Shown piece by piece: positions 1 through 9,225 of a stretch of DNA of 64,000 nt. Below the pieces are notes generated by a model that was given only the letters and a program-made list of their open reading frames with translations, ran no database searches and was not told the DNA's origin. The stretch lies in NCBI RefSeq assembly GCF_000633355.1, contig NZ_AYMQ01000056.1, forward strand, positions 84,658 through 148,657. Direction: 5' to 3'. The position numbers were made by a program, and so were the translations under genes. Numbering within the stretch: position 1 is the stretch's first letter; each line of letters begins with the position of its first letter. The DNA is from Serratia sp. H1w. Lineage in GTDB: Bacteria; Pseudomonadota; Gammaproteobacteria; Enterobacterales; Enterobacteriaceae.

Positions 1-995
1 CAGGAAATCAAACCGCTGGAATCGATAAAGTGGGTTTCCAGATTGGCGTGCTCGGCCACTTCTTCGTCATCGAAGGTTGGCGCGGTAAACACATCCAGAT
101 CTTTCAAGCCGCGGCCTTGCAGCAGTTCGGTAACGGTACGCTCCAGCGCGACCCCAAAATCAGGGTGGGCACCAAAGGACGCAAAGCAGGTGCCGTTGGC
201 AGGGTTAAACAACACCACGCAGATCACCGGATAGTTGCCGCCTAGCGAGGCATCATAGGACAGGATCGGGAAGCCTTCTGCTTCCAACGTGGCGATAGCC
301 TCAACCACGCCAGGGTAGCGGTTCAGCACTTCGCTCGGGATTTCCGGCAGGCTGATAGATTCGGCGATGATGCGATTCTTCACATAACGCTCGAACACCT
401 CGGAAAGGCCCTGCACCCGCGCTTCGTTGGCGGTGTTGCCTGCGGACATGCCGTTGGACACGTACAGGTTGCCGATAATATTCATCGGGATATACACGGT
501 CTGCTGATCCGACTGGCGGGAGAATGGCAGGGCACAGATACCACGATCGCTATTGCCCGATTGCAGATCGATCAGATCGCTGGCAGTCAGTTCCTGCTCC
601 GGATCGTAGAAGGCGTGCGTGCGCTCATCCAGAATGCCCTGCGGCAGCGTATTGTCCGCCGGGATTGGGAACCATTTTTCATTAGGGTAATGAACGAAAT
701 CGCCTTCGGCAATCTGTTGGCCCAAATAGAAATCGGCAAAGAAATAGTTGGTCGACAGGCGTTCGAAATATTCGCCCAGCGCGGAAGCCAGCGCGGCCTT
801 CTTGCTGGCACCCTTACCGTTGGTGAAGCACAGTGGGCAATCGCGATCGCGGATATGCACTGACCAGACGTGTGGCACCGGATTCAGCCAGGAGGCTTCT
901 TCGATATTGAAACCCAGATCGGTTAATTTCTGCTGAAAACGGGCGATGGAGTCTTCCAGCGCAGCGTCTTTGCCAGGAATAAAAGTTTGCGTCAT
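1..995 (-). CDS. ycaO: YcaO, ribosomal protein S12 methylthiotransferase accessory factor (3' part cut off)
   Basis: The gene runs off the left edge; about 331 N-terminal residues of a protein that is 586 residues long in E. coli are visible. The start MTQTFIPGKDAALEDSI at 995 matches E. coli YcaO exactly. YcaO-domain proteins bind ATP and activate amide backbones; E. coli YcaO assists RimO in beta-methylthiolation of Asp88 of ribosomal protein S12. The visible part carries the ATP-site region KGASKKAALASALGEYFER (about residues 60-80) and the RVQGLSEVFERYVKNR segment. It is divergent from the asparaginase gene, with about 150 bp between them. Nothing here suggests a peptide-modifying (thiazole or oxazole) YcaO: no leader-peptide-binding partner or precursor is nearby. 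Confidence 0.95.
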   Translation of the reverse strand, partial: MTQTFIPGKDAALEDSIARFQQKLTDLGFNIEEASWLNPVPHVWSVHIRDRDCPLCFTNGKGASKKAALASALGEYFERLSTNYFFADFYLGQQIAEGDFVHYPNEKWFPIPADNTLPQGILDERTHAFYDPEQELTASDLIDLQSGNSDRGICALPFSRQSDQQTVYIPMNIIGNLYVSNGMSAGNTANEARVQGLSEVFERYVKNRIIAESISLPEIPSEVLNRYPGVVEAIATLEAEGFPILSYDASLGGNYPVICVVLFNPANGTCFASFGAHPDFGVALERTVTELLQGRGLKDLDVFTAPTFDDEEVAEHANLETHFIDSSGLIS

Positions 996-1143
996 TGTCT
1001 TCACTTATTTGGCGTACTAAAAACGCGCAATGATACGGGGTTTTGCTCTCAAGCTCCACGTATTCCGAAAGCCGATCAGATGTCACAGTTTTTATGGGGA
1101 TAAAGACGATAATTCAGCGGGTTAACCATAATGGAGAAACGTA

Positions 1144-2190
1144 ATGAAATCAGTGAAACTCAGCGTGTTGGCAATCTTGTTGGCCGGGGCTTGTGGCTCG
1201 GCATTGGCGTTACCGAATATCACCTTGCTGGCAACGGGTGGCACTATTGCTGGTGGTGGCGACTCGGCAACCAAGTCCAACTATACAGCGGGTAAACTGG
1301 GCGTTGAGGCATTGGTAGATGCCGTACCTGAGTTGAAAAAGGTGGCCAACGTGCAGGGTGAACAGGTCGTTAATATCGGTTCGCAGGATATGAATGACGA
1401 AGTGTGGCTCAAACTGGTCAAAAAAATTAACGCTGATTGTGCCAAAACCGATGGGTTTGTGATCACTCACGGAACCGACACGCTGGAGGAGACCGCGTAT
1501 TTCCTGGATCTCACCGTCAAGTGCGATAAACCGGTAGTGATTGTTGGGGCGATGCGCCCGGCAACCGCCATGAGCGCCGATGGTCCGTTCAACCTGTATA
1601 ACGCCGTGGTCACGGCTGCCGATCCACAGTCAGCCAAGCGGGGCGTGCTGGTGGTGATGAATGATACGGTGCTTGATGGTCGCGACGTGACGAAAACCAA
1701 TACCACAGGCGTACAGACTTTCCAGTCACCTAACTATGGTCCGCTGGGGTTCATCCATAACGGCAAAATCGATTACCAACGTACTCCACAACGTAAACAC
1801 ACCACTGAAACCCCGTTTAACGTGGACCAGATGAACACGCTGCCACAGGTTGGCATTATCTATAACTATGCCAATGCGTCGGATGCACCGGCCAAGGCGC
1901 TGATTGCCGAAGGCTATCAGGGGATCGTCAGCGCAGGTGTAGGCAATGGCAACCTGTATAAAACCGTGTTTGATACGCTGGCGACGGCGGCGCATAACGG
2001 CGTGGCGGTAGTGCGTTCCTCCCGCGTGCCTACCGGTTCCACTACCGAAGATGCGGAAGTGGATGATACCAAGCTCGGTTTTGTGGCTGCGGGTACCTTG
2101 AATCCGCAAAAAGCGCGCATTCTATTACAGTTGGCATTAACCCAGACCAAGGATGCTAAACAGATCCAGGCGATGTTTAATCAGTATTGA
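1144..2190 (+). CDS. ansB: Periplasmic type II L-asparaginase
   Basis: 348 residues, the same length as E. coli AnsB. It hydrolyses L-asparagine to aspartate and ammonia in the periplasm. A signal peptide covers residues 1-22, with cleavage expected after GSALA. The catalytic residues all fall at the positions expected from mature E. coli numbering plus 22: Thr34 in TGGTIAG, Tyr47, Ser80, Thr111-Asp112 in HGTDTLEE, Lys184 and Glu305. A GGAG-type ribosome site lies at about 1133. In E. coli ansB is elsewhere on the chromosome; here it separates ycaO from ycaP and ends in its own terminator, so it looks like a single-gene unit. E. coli ansB is controlled by CRP and FNR; I could not see a convincing site for either in the short upstream gap. 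Confidence 0.96.
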   Translation: MKSVKLSVLAILLAGACGSALALPNITLLATGGTIAGGGDSATKSNYTAGKLGVEALVDAVPELKKVANVQGEQVVNIGSQDMNDEVWLKLVKKINADCAKTDGFVITHGTDTLEETAYFLDLTVKCDKPVVIVGAMRPATAMSADGPFNLYNAVVTAADPQSAKRGVLVVMNDTVLDGRDVTKTNTTGVQTFQSPNYGPLGFIHNGKIDYQRTPQRKHTTETPFNVDQMNTLPQVGIIYNYANASDAPAKALIAEGYQGIVSAGVGNGNLYKTVFDTLATAAHNGVAVVRSSRVPTGSTTEDAEVDDTKLGFVAAGTLNPQKARILLQLALTQTKDAKQIQAMFNQY

Positions 2191-2202
2191 TCTCCGAACT
2201 TG

Positions 2203-2226
2203 TGGGGGCGTAATGCCCCCATTTTT
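2203..2226 (+). terminator. Rho-independent terminator of ansB
   Basis: A perfect TGGGGGC/GCCCCCA stem (2203-2209 with 2215-2221) and a five-base loop, followed by TTTTT, 12 bp after the ansB stop codon. Confidence 0.85.
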
Positions 2227-2275
2227 CCCACCCAGACTATGCTGTATGAAATCCCCCTTACGCAGGACCGATTTC

Positions 2276-2968
2276 ATGCAGGCATTTGATATCCAAAGAA
2301 TGGCATTTGATGAAACCACGCCGGAGTTCCTGGCCGAAGTGGCGCTACGCTGCCTGTTTACCTTTTTGCTGGTGTTTATCTTTTTAAAAATGACCGGGCG
2401 GCGTGGCGTACGTCAAATGTCGCTATTTGAGGTGCTGATTATTCTGACGCTGGGATCGGCAGCCGGTGACGTGGCGTTTTATCATAATGTCCCTCTGTTG
2501 CCCGTGCTGATGGTGTTCGTATGCATGATGGTGATGTACCGCTTTTCCACCTGGCTGATGGATCGCTTCCAGAGGCTCCAGATCTGGATGGAGGGTGAGC
2601 CACTGATCCTGGTCAGCGAGGGGCTGTTCGATTGGGACATCCTGTGCCGGGAAAATATCACCCACGATGAGTTCTTTATGGAACTCCGCCAAGCCGGGGT
2701 TGAACACCTCGGGCAGGTCAGGTTGGCCATACTGGAGGTGAATGGCACCATATCGGTGTATTTCTATCCGGATGATCAGGTTCGGCCCGGATTACCAGTA
2801 TTACCGGCAAAATGCGTCAAGAGCCTGACCCAGATCGAGACCAAGGGAGACTATGCCTGCGGCATGTGTAGCCTGATTTCAACTTTGACGCCATCGCCTG
2901 ACAACCTCTGCCCACGCTGTGGCAACCGTAAATGGATAGCGGCAATGACCCATAGCCGGGTTAGCTGA
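2276..2968 (+). CDS. ycaP: DUF421 inner-membrane protein YcaP
   Basis: 230 residues, identical in length to E. coli YcaP when the ATG at 2276 (MQAFDIQRMAFDE) is used; in-frame starts further upstream run into ansB and its terminator. Three hydrophobic segments lie in the first 85 residues or so, around the conserved stretch KMTGRRGVRQMSLFEVLI. The soluble DUF421 domain follows (FFMELRQAGVEHLGQVRLAILE). The C-terminus carries two CxxC pairs (CGMC and CPRC) that look like a zinc ribbon, as in E. coli. The function is unknown; the family also includes Bacillus YetF/YrbG-type proteins. It is probably transcribed alone, between ansB and serC. Confidence 0.92.
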   Translation: MQAFDIQRMAFDETTPEFLAEVALRCLFTFLLVFIFLKMTGRRGVRQMSLFEVLIILTLGSAAGDVAFYHNVPLLPVLMVFVCMMVMYRFSTWLMDRFQRLQIWMEGEPLILVSEGLFDWDILCRENITHDEFFMELRQAGVEHLGQVRLAILEVNGTISVYFYPDDQVRPGLPVLPAKCVKSLTQIETKGDYACGMCSLISTLTPSPDNLCPRCGNRKWIAAMTHSRVS

Positions 2969-3216
2969 ATACAGCACAAAAAACCGCGTTAACCCGCTGA
3001 ATACGCCAGTGTCACAGCGTTTTATGGCACAAATAAACCCTGAGGCCGCACAGCCTGTTATTTGCGGTCTTGTCAGTTTCCCACCCTTGGAACAATAAGC
3101 ATTGCAGCCGGGTTACGTGAGTGATAAAACCGATAGCGTTGGTTAACATCAGCGTTAACTTCGGGCATATGTCGAAAGCCGTTTGTTACGGCGCACAGTG
3201 AATGTGGTGAGGGGAA

Positions 3217-4302
3217 ATGACTCAGGTTTATAATTTTAGCTCTGGTCCGGCGATGCTGCCGGTGGAAGTGTTGCGTCGTGCTGAACAAGAGCTGTGCAAC
3301 TGGCACGGTCTTGGCACTTCGGTAATGGAAATCAGCCATCGCAGTAAAGAATTCATCGCCGTCGCCGAACAGTCCGAACAGGATCTGCGCGATCTGCTGA
3401 AAGTCCCCGCCAACTATAAAGTGTTGTTCTGCCACGGTGGTGCCCGCGCGCAATTCGCCGCGTTGCCGCTGAACCTGTTGGGTGATAACACCACTGCCGA
3501 CTATATCGATGGCGGCTACTGGGCGCACAGCGCGATCACCGAAGCGGAAAAATACTGCCAGCCGAAGGTGATTGACGTTAAAACCACTGTTGACGGTCTA
3601 AGCGGCATCAAGCCGATGAAAGAGTGGCAACTGAGCGATAACGCGGCTTACGTGCACTACTGCCCGAACGAAACCATCGATGGTGTTGCCATTGATGAAA
3701 CGCCAGACTTTGGCGATAAAGTGGTGATCGGCGATTACTCTTCGACCATCCTTTCCCGTCCGTTAGACGTCAGCCGTTTCGGCGTGATCTATGCGGGCGC
3801 ACAGAAAAACATTGGCCCGGCAGGTCTGACGCTGGTGATCGTTCGTGACGACCTGTTGGGTAAAGCGCGCCGTGAAGTCCCTTCGATCCTGGATTACACC
3901 GTGCTGGCCGAAAATGACTCGATGTTCAACACGCCGCCAACTTTCGCCTGGTATCTGTCTGGCCTGGTGTTCAAATGGCTGAAAGAGCAGGGCGGCCTGG
4001 TGGAGATGCAAAAACGTAACCAGGCCAAGGCCGAGTTGCTGTATAGCACCATCGATCAGTCCGATTTCTACCGTAGCCGCGTGGCCATTGCTAACCGCTC
4101 CTGGATGAACGTGCCGTTCCAGCTTGCAGACGCCGCACTGGATAAAGTGTTCCTGAGCGAAGCAGAGGCCATTGGCCTGCAAGCGCTGAAGGGTCACCGC
4201 GTAGTAGGCGGCATGCGTGCTTCCATCTATAATGCGATGCCGCTAGCGGGCGTGAAGACCCTGACCGACTTTATGGTCGACTTTGAACGTCGCCATGGTT
4301 GA
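3217..4302 (+). CDS. serC: Phosphoserine/phosphohydroxythreonine aminotransferase
   Basis: 361 residues (E. coli SerC has 362). A PLP-dependent class V aminotransferase that makes 3-phosphoserine in serine synthesis and 4-phosphohydroxythreonine in pyridoxal phosphate synthesis. The N-terminus [11 protein letters not shown] is typical. The HGGARAQF segment (residues 73-80) contacts the cofactor phosphate, and the Schiff-base lysine is Lys197 in [18 protein letters not shown] ribosome site stands just before the ATG. The 248-bp gap upstream holds the promoter; E. coli serC responds to Lrp, but I could not define an Lrp site by eye. As in E. coli, serC is followed by aroA, with a hairpin between the two. 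Confidence 0.97.
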   Translation: MTQVYNFSSGPAMLPVEVLRRAEQELCNWHGLGTSVMEISHRSKEFIAVAEQSEQDLRDLLKVPANYKVLFCHGGARAQFAALPLNLLGDNTTADYIDGGYWAHSAITEAEKYCQPKVIDVKTTVDGLSGIKPMKEWQLSDNAAYVHYCPNETIDGVAIDETPDFGDKVVIGDYSSTILSRPLDVSRFGVIYAGAQKNIGPAGLTLVIVRDDLLGKARREVPSILDYTVLAENDSMFNTPPTFAWYLSGLVFKWLKEQGGLVEMQKRNQAKAELLYSTIDQSDFYRSRVAIANRSWMNVPFQLADAALDKVFLSEAEAIGLQALKGHRVVGGMRASIYNAMPLAGVKTLTDFMVDFERRHG

Positions 4303-4359
4303 TTGCCACCGCCCGCACTGAGCGAGCGGTCGTACCGCTGTTGTCCTTTTGCATTAAAG

Positions 4360-4392
4360 CGGCTCCGGCATTATTCCGGGGCCGTTTCGTTT
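4360..4392 (+). terminator. Hairpin with short T-tract between serC and aroA
   Basis: CGGCTCCGG (4360-4368) pairs with CCGGGGCCG (4376-4384), with one G-T pair, and is followed by TTTCGTTT. It lies inside the serC-aroA unit, so it probably attenuates rather than ends transcription, leaving aroA at a lower level than serC. That role is inference. Confidence 0.6.
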
Positions 4393-4418
4393 ATCAGATT
4401 CTGGAGAGTTTTGTTCAC

Positions 4419-5705
4419 ATGGTGGATTCCCTGACGTTACAACCGGTTGCTTTGGTCGATGGCACCGTTAACTTACCCGGCTCCAAGAGCGTATCCAATC
4501 GGGCCTTGCTTTTGGCTGCACTGGCGCGGGGAACGACCCGGCTTACCAACCTGCTGGACAGCGACGACGTGCGTCATATGCTGAATGCCTTGCAGGCGCT
4601 GGGAGTGAATTACCAACTCTCCGACGATCGCACCACCTGTTCCGTTGAGGGCAACGCGGGTCCATTGGTTGCCAAGCAACCGTTGGAACTGTTCCTCGGT
4701 AATGCCGGTACGGCAATGCGCCCTTTGGCAGCAGCATTGTGCCTGGGAGAGGGCGATGTCGTGTTGACCGGCGAGCCACGCATGAAGGAGCGGCCGATCG
4801 GCCATCTGGTGGATGCCTTACGCCAGGGCGGAGCGCAAATCGATTATCTTGAGCAAACAGACTACCCACCGGTGCGTTTACGTGGCGGTTTCCGCGGCGG
4901 CGACGTCAGCGTTGACGGCAGCGTTTCCAGCCAGTTCCTGACCGCCTTGTTGATGATGGCACCGTTAGCGGCCCAAGACACCGCGATCCATATCAAGGGT
5001 GAGCTGGTTTCCAAGCCGTATATCGATATTACTCTGCACCTGATGAACACTTTCGGTGTTGAGGTCACGCACGACAACTATCGCGTGTTCCATATTCGTG
5101 GTCAGCAGACTTACCGCTCTCCAGGCGACTATCTGGTAGAAGGCGATGCCTCTTCTGCTTCCTATTTCCTGGCCGCTGCGGCAATTAAAGGCGGCACCGT
5201 GCGCGTTACTGGTATCGGTAAAAAAAGCGTGCAGGGCGATACCAAATTTGCCGACGTGCTGGAAAAGATGGGCGCGCGTATCACCTGGGGCGATGATTTT
5301 ATCGAATGCAGCCGCGGCGAGTTGAAAGGCATCGATATGGATATGAACCATATCCCGGATGCGGCGATGACGATTGCCACCACCGCGCTGTTCGCGACCG
5401 GGCCGACTACTATTCGCAATATTTATAACTGGCGGGTGAAGGAAACCGACCGTCTGGCGGCGATGGCGACAGAACTGCGTAAAGTTGGCGCAGAGGTGGA
5501 TGAAGGTGAGGATTACATCCACGTCGTGCCGCCAAGCAAGCTGCAGTTTGCCGAGATTGGCACCTACAACGATCACCGTATGGCGATGTGTTTCTCGCTG
5601 GTGGCGCTGTCCGATACGCCGGTGACCATTCTTGACCCGAAATGTACCGCCAAGACCTTCCCGGACTATTTTGAGCAGTTGGCGCGTATCAGCCAGTTGG
5701 CATAA
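4419..5705 (+). CDS. aroA: 5-enolpyruvylshikimate-3-phosphate synthase
   Basis: 428 residues from the ATG at 4419 ([21 protein letters not shown]), which aligns with the E. coli start; a GGAGAG ribosome site lies at about 4402. The frame stays open upstream to 4299, but that extension has no family match. The enzyme joins phosphoenolpyruvate to shikimate-3-phosphate in aromatic amino acid synthesis. Visible signatures are the substrate loop [11 protein letters not shown] (Lys23), [11 protein letters not shown] with Gly97 and Pro102, and RMKERPIG (121-128). Gly97 and Pro102 are the residues of class I, glyphosate-sensitive enzymes. Second gene of the serC-aroA pair. Confidence 0.97.
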   Translation: MVDSLTLQPVALVDGTVNLPGSKSVSNRALLLAALARGTTRLTNLLDSDDVRHMLNALQALGVNYQLSDDRTTCSVEGNAGPLVAKQPLELFLGNAGTAMRPLAAALCLGEGDVVLTGEPRMKERPIGHLVDALRQGGAQIDYLEQTDYPPVRLRGGFRGGDVSVDGSVSSQFLTALLMMAPLAAQDTAIHIKGELVSKPYIDITLHLMNTFGVEVTHDNYRVFHIRGQQTYRSPGDYLVEGDASSASYFLAAAAIKGGTVRVTGIGKKSVQGDTKFADVLEKMGARITWGDDFIECSRGELKGIDMDMNHIPDAAMTIATTALFATGPTTIRNIYNWRVKETDRLAAMATELRKVGAEVDEGEDYIHVVPPSKLQFAEIGTYNDHRMAMCFSLVALSDTPVTILDPKCTAKTFPDYFEQLARISQLA

Positions 5706-5723
5706 TCCTCCGTTTTTCTTATC

Positions 5724-5750
5724 AAAGGCCTCATTCGAGGCCTTTTTGTT
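5724..5750 (+). terminator. Rho-independent terminator of aroA
   Basis: AAAGGCCTC (5724-5732) pairs with GAGGCCTTT (5737-5745), with the T-tract continuing to 5748. In E. coli ycaL follows aroA; here transcription appears to stop and the cmk promoter region begins. Confidence 0.85.
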
Positions 5751-5927
5751 CCTCCCTCCCGCATACCCGCTATACTTTTTTGCGTATTAGTGCCCATATT
5801 TTCGACAACCAGACAGTTCTAGGTAACAGTAAACCCCACAGGCGCGTATAATACGCCCCCGAATCTGCTCCTACCGGGGCAGAGAGCAGGTGTGTTCCTG
5901 TGAGGTTTCTACCTGAAGGAGAGAGAA

Positions 5928-6617
5928 ATGACGGCTACATTTCCGGTGATAACCGTTGATGGACCAAGTGGTGCGGGCAAAGGCACGTTGTGCAAAGCGC
6001 TGGCAGAATCCCTTGGTTGGCGTTTGCTGGATTCCGGCGCGATTTATCGCGTACTGGCTCTGGCAGCGTTGCACCATCAGGTGGATATCACCTCTGAAGA
6101 GGCGTTAGTCCCCTTGGCCGCCCATCTCGACGTCCGATTTATTGCTCAGGACGGCAAGCTGCAGGTGATTTTGGAAGGTGAGGACGTCAGTAATGAGATC
6201 CGCACCGAGACCGTTGGCAATACGGCTTCGCAAACGGCGGCATTCCCACGCGTTCGCGAGGCGCTGTTACGCCGTCAACGTGCATTTCGCGAGACACCGG
6301 GCCTGATCGCCGATGGCCGTGATATGGGTACCGTGGTGTTCCCGGATGCACCGGTTAAAATTTTCCTCGACGCTTCTTCGGAAGAGCGAGCGCATCGTCG
6401 CATGCTACAGTTGCAGGAAAAAGGCTTTAATGTTAACTTTGAACGTCTTTTAGCCGAGATAAAGGAACGGGATGACCGTGACCGTAATCGGGCTATTGCG
6501 CCACTGGTACCGGCTCTCGATGCGCTCGTGTTGGATTCTACCAGCATGTCAATCGAGGAAGTGATCCAGCGGGCGTTGGCATATGCACACGAAGTTTTGG
6601 CGTTGCCGCAGCAATAA
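5928..6617 (+). CDS. cmk: Cytidylate kinase
   Basis: 229 residues (227 in E. coli). It phosphorylates CMP and dCMP with ATP, recycling CMP from RNA and lipid turnover. The P-loop GPSGAGKGT spans residues 12-20; the CMP-binding insert region [11 protein letters not shown] and the arginine-rich [13 protein letters not shown] and ERDDRDRNR segments follow. A strong ribosome site (AAGGAGAGAG) precedes the ATG. It lies directly before rpsA, as in E. coli, and the two are probably partly co-transcribed. Confidence 0.97.
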   Translation: MTATFPVITVDGPSGAGKGTLCKALAESLGWRLLDSGAIYRVLALAALHHQVDITSEEALVPLAAHLDVRFIAQDGKLQVILEGEDVSNEIRTETVGNTASQTAAFPRVREALLRRQRAFRETPGLIADGRDMGTVVFPDAPVKIFLDASSEERAHRRMLQLQEKGFNVNFERLLAEIKERDDRDRNRAIAPLVPALDALVLDSTSMSIEEVIQRALAYAHEVLALPQQ

Positions 6618-6659
6618 GCGCGGCGGCGTGATTATCTTTTTGTATATTTGTCATCGTAT

Positions 6660-6807
6660 TGCATGGCAGTAACTGAATATATCGGGTAAAATTTTACCCC
6701 TGTAACCTAAACCCTGTCGGCATGGAGCCAATGGCGGGGTATGTCAAACAACCCCATTCGGCGGGATGCTAAATGGACGTTAAACTATAGAACCCTGAAG
6801 ATTAAAC
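6660..6807 (+). promoter_or_regulatory. rpsA leader lacking a strong Shine-Dalgarno
   Basis: The region before the S1 start has only a weak GAAG near 6797. It contains self-complementary blocks such as GGGGT (about 6735) with ACCCC (about 6751), and GGA triplets in predicted single-stranded positions. In E. coli the rpsA leader is known to be translated efficiently without a good Shine-Dalgarno and to be the target of S1 autorepression; the same layout is inferred here. Confidence 0.55.
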
Positions 6808-8484
6808 ATGACTGAATCTTTCGCTCAACTCTTTGAAGAATCCCTGAAAACAATCGAAACCCGTCCGGGTTCCATCGTTCGTGGTGTTGTTGTTGCTATC
6901 GATAAAGATATCGTACTGGTTGACGCCGGTCTGAAATCTGAGTCTGCCATCCCGGCTGAGCAATTCAAAAACGCCCAGGGCGAGCTGGAAATCCAGGTTG
7001 GTGACGAAGTTGACGTTGCGCTGGACGCTGTTGAAGATGGCTTCGGTGAAACTCTGCTGTCCCGTGAGAAAGCTAAGCGTCACGAAGCTTGGATCACGCT
7101 GGAAAAAGCTTACGAAGAAGCTGAAACTGTCGTCGGTGTTATCAACGGCAAAGTTAAGGGTGGCTTCACTGTAGAGCTGAACGGTATTCGTGCGTTCCTG
7201 CCAGGTTCTCTGGTTGACGTGCGTCCAGTTCGCGACACTCTGCACCTGGAAGGCAAAGAGCTTGAGTTTAAAGTCATCAAGCTGGACCAGAAGCGCAACA
7301 ACGTTGTTGTTTCTCGTCGTGCAGTAATCGAATCCGAGAACAGCGCAGAGCGCGATCAACTGCTGGAAAACCTGCAGGAAGGCATGGAAGTTAAAGGTAT
7401 CGTTAAGAACCTCACTGACTACGGTGCATTCGTGGATCTGGGTGGTGTTGACGGCCTGCTGCACATCACTGACATGGCTTGGAAACGCGTTAAGCACCCA
7501 AGCGAAATTGTCAACGTGGGCGACGAAATCACTGTCAAGGTGCTGAAGTTCGACCGCGAGCGTACTCGTGTATCTCTGGGCCTGAAGCAACTGGGCGAAG
7601 ATCCATGGGTTGCTATCGCTAAACGTTACCCAGAAGGCACCAAGCTGACTGGTCGTGTTACCAACCTGACTGATTACGGCTGCTTCGTGGAAATCGAAGA
7701 AGGCGTTGAAGGTCTGGTACACGTTTCTGAAATGGATTGGACCAACAAAAACATCCATCCGTCCAAAGTTGTTAACGTGGGCGATGTAGTGGAAGTGATG
7801 GTTCTGGACATCGATGAAGAGCGTCGTCGTATCTCCCTGGGCCTGAAGCAGTGCAAAAATAACCCATGGCAGCAATTCGCAGAAACCCACAACAAGGGCG
7901 ACCGCGTTGAAGGTAAAATCAAGTCTATCACTGACTTCGGTATCTTCATCGGCCTGGACGGCGGTATCGACGGCCTGGTTCACCTGTCTGACATCTCCTG
8001 GAACGTTGCAGGCGAAGAAGCAGTTCGTGAATACAAGAAAGGCGACGAAATCGCAGCTGTGGTTCTGCAAGTTGACGCAGAGCGCGAGCGCATCTCCCTG
8101 GGCGTGAAGCAACTGGCTGAAGATCCGTTCAATAACTACCTGTCTATGAACAAGAAAGGTACTATTGTTACTGGTAAAGTCACTGCAGTTGACGCCAAAG
8201 GTGCTACAGTTGAATTGGCAGGCGGCGTAGAAGGTTACCTGCGTGCTTCTGAAGCCTCTCGCGACCGTATTGAAGACGCAACTCTGGTTCTGAACGTTGG
8301 TGACGAAGTTGAAGCTAAATTCACTGGCGTTGACCGTAAGAACCGCGTTGTAAGCCTCTCCGTCCGTGCTAAGGACGAAGCAGACGAGAAAGATGCAATC
8401 GCTACGGTTAACAGCAGTAAGCCGGAAGAAAGCAACTTCTCCAACGCTATGGCTGAAGCCTTCAAAGCGGCTAAAGGCGAGTAA
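6808..8484 (+). CDS. rpsA: 30S ribosomal protein S1
   Basis: 558 residues with six S1/OB repeats (roughly 21-87, 105-171, 192-260, 277-347, 364-434, 451-520). Repeats 1-2 dock on the ribosome through S2, and repeats 3-6 bind mRNA. Each RNA-binding repeat shows the G-x-V/I...DYGAFVDL or DFGIFIGL pattern and ends in RxxVSLG- or RRISLG-type strands. The sequence is almost identical to E. coli S1; the main differences are in the fifth and sixth repeats and the tail ([19 protein letters not shown]). Codon use is strongly biased, which leaves a spurious long open frame on the other strand. A hairpin follows, then ihfB. Confidence 0.99.
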   Translation: MTESFAQLFEESLKTIETRPGSIVRGVVVAIDKDIVLVDAGLKSESAIPAEQFKNAQGELEIQVGDEVDVALDAVEDGFGETLLSREKAKRHEAWITLEKAYEEAETVVGVINGKVKGGFTVELNGIRAFLPGSLVDVRPVRDTLHLEGKELEFKVIKLDQKRNNVVVSRRAVIESENSAERDQLLENLQEGMEVKGIVKNLTDYGAFVDLGGVDGLLHITDMAWKRVKHPSEIVNVGDEITVKVLKFDRERTRVSLGLKQLGEDPWVAIAKRYPEGTKLTGRVTNLTDYGCFVEIEEGVEGLVHVSEMDWTNKNIHPSKVVNVGDVVEVMVLDIDEERRRISLGLKQCKNNPWQQFAETHNKGDRVEGKIKSITDFGIFIGLDGGIDGLVHLSDISWNVAGEEAVREYKKGDEIAAVVLQVDAERERISLGVKQLAEDPFNNYLSMNKKGTIVTGKVTAVDAKGATVELAGGVEGYLRASEASRDRIEDATLVLNVGDEVEAKFTGVDRKNRVVSLSVRAKDEADEKDAIATVNSSKPEESNFSNAMAEAFKAAKGE

Positions 8485-8490
8485 TGACGG

Positions 8491-8512
8491 GGGGCGGTTT
8501 GTTAACCGCCCC
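8491..8512 (+). terminator. Hairpin between rpsA and ihfB
   Basis: A perfect 9-bp stem, GGGGCGGTT with AACCGCCCC, without a T-tract directly after it. It is likely a partial terminator or RNA-stability hairpin ending the rpsA message, with an ihfB promoter close downstream. Confidence 0.55.
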
Positions 8513-8547
8513 GATACGGTAGTTTAGCTGCAAAGCTTGGAGGTACT

Positions 8548-8832
8548 ATGACCAAGTCTGAACTTATTGAAAGACTTGCTGGCCAGCAATCTCATATTCC
8601 GGCGAAGGCCGTTGAGGATGCAGTGAAAGAGATGCTCGAACACATGGCAGCTACGCTTGCCGAGGGTGAGCGCATCGAGATCCGCGGATTCGGCAGTTTT
8701 TCGCTTCACTACCGTGCTCCGCGCGTCGGCCGTAACCCTAAAACGGGTGATAAAGTTGAGTTGGACGGCAAGTACGTCCCTCACTTCAAGCCAGGTAAAG
8801 AGTTACGTGACCGTGCCAATATCTATGGCTAG
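8548..8832 (+). CDS. ihfB: Integration host factor beta subunit
   Basis: 94 residues, the same as E. coli IHF-beta. It pairs with IHF-alpha (not in this window) to bend DNA sharply at specific sites in the nucleoid. The HU/IHF fold is complete: N-terminal helices ([10 protein letters not shown]), the [12 protein letters not shown] core, and the DNA-clasping arm GRNPKTGD, whose intercalating proline is Pro64. GGAGGT lies 6 bp before the ATG. Placement after rpsA is conserved in enterics. Confidence 0.98.
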   Translation: MTKSELIERLAGQQSHIPAKAVEDAVKEMLEHMAATLAEGERIEIRGFGSFSLHYRAPRVGRNPKTGDKVELDGKYVPHFKPGKELRDRANIYG

Positions 8833-8871
8833 TCGCTGACCACCCATAGTGTTGTTGCTTGTAAAGAATAT

Positions 8872-8900
8872 AAACGGTGCCTTAGGGTGCCGTTTTTTTT
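8872..8900 (+). terminator. Rho-independent terminator of ihfB
   Basis: AAACGGTGCC pairs with GGTGCCGTTT (two wobble pairs) and is followed by eight T residues. Confidence 0.85.
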
Positions 8901-9135
8901 CGCCTGTAAAATCTTCCTCCATTGTTATTCCTACCAAGTCTTGTGTTTCTTCACGCAATCGTCCCTGCAAATGATCGATAACCCACGGATTGTTTGCGTC
9001 CCACTTTCCTGAACAAAATTCCGCAACTGGCGCTTAGACGGTTGAGAAGTAACCTCTGTTGCAGAGGCTATTTCCCCGCGACCCAATCCTAGGTGCTGAG
9101 GTCAGGCACGGGAGCTAATTTGTAGCACGCTCAGT

Positions 9136-9170
9136 CCCCTAGCCCTTTGGGAGAGGGCTAGGGTGAGGGG
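9136..9170. repeat. REP-like palindrome, copy A, in the ihfB-comEC gap
   Basis: CCCTAGCCCT (9137-9146) pairs with AGGGCTAGGG (9154-9163) and continues into GGGTGAGGGG. The same G-rich block (GGGAGAGGG, two or three bases, then GGGTGAGGGG) recurs at 36692-36714. The rest of the 393-bp gap 8833-9225 holds the ihfB terminator and no open frame or other site I could support. Confidence 0.6.
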
Positions 9171-9225
9171 CGTTTAACTGAGTGTCATCACTGCAAGGAG
9201 CGCGAAAATCAGGATCTCACTGGAC

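Noticed and set aside
1..995. YcaO as part of a thiazole/oxazole-modified peptide cluster
   Set aside because: The sequence is the housekeeping E. coli type and the neighbours are asparaginase and ycaP; no precursor peptide or dehydrogenase is visible.
6802..8112. A 436-codon open frame antisense to rpsA
   Set aside because: It mirrors the S1 repeats and exists because the strongly biased codons of rpsA leave few stops on the other strand; it has no ribosome site and no recognisable domain.
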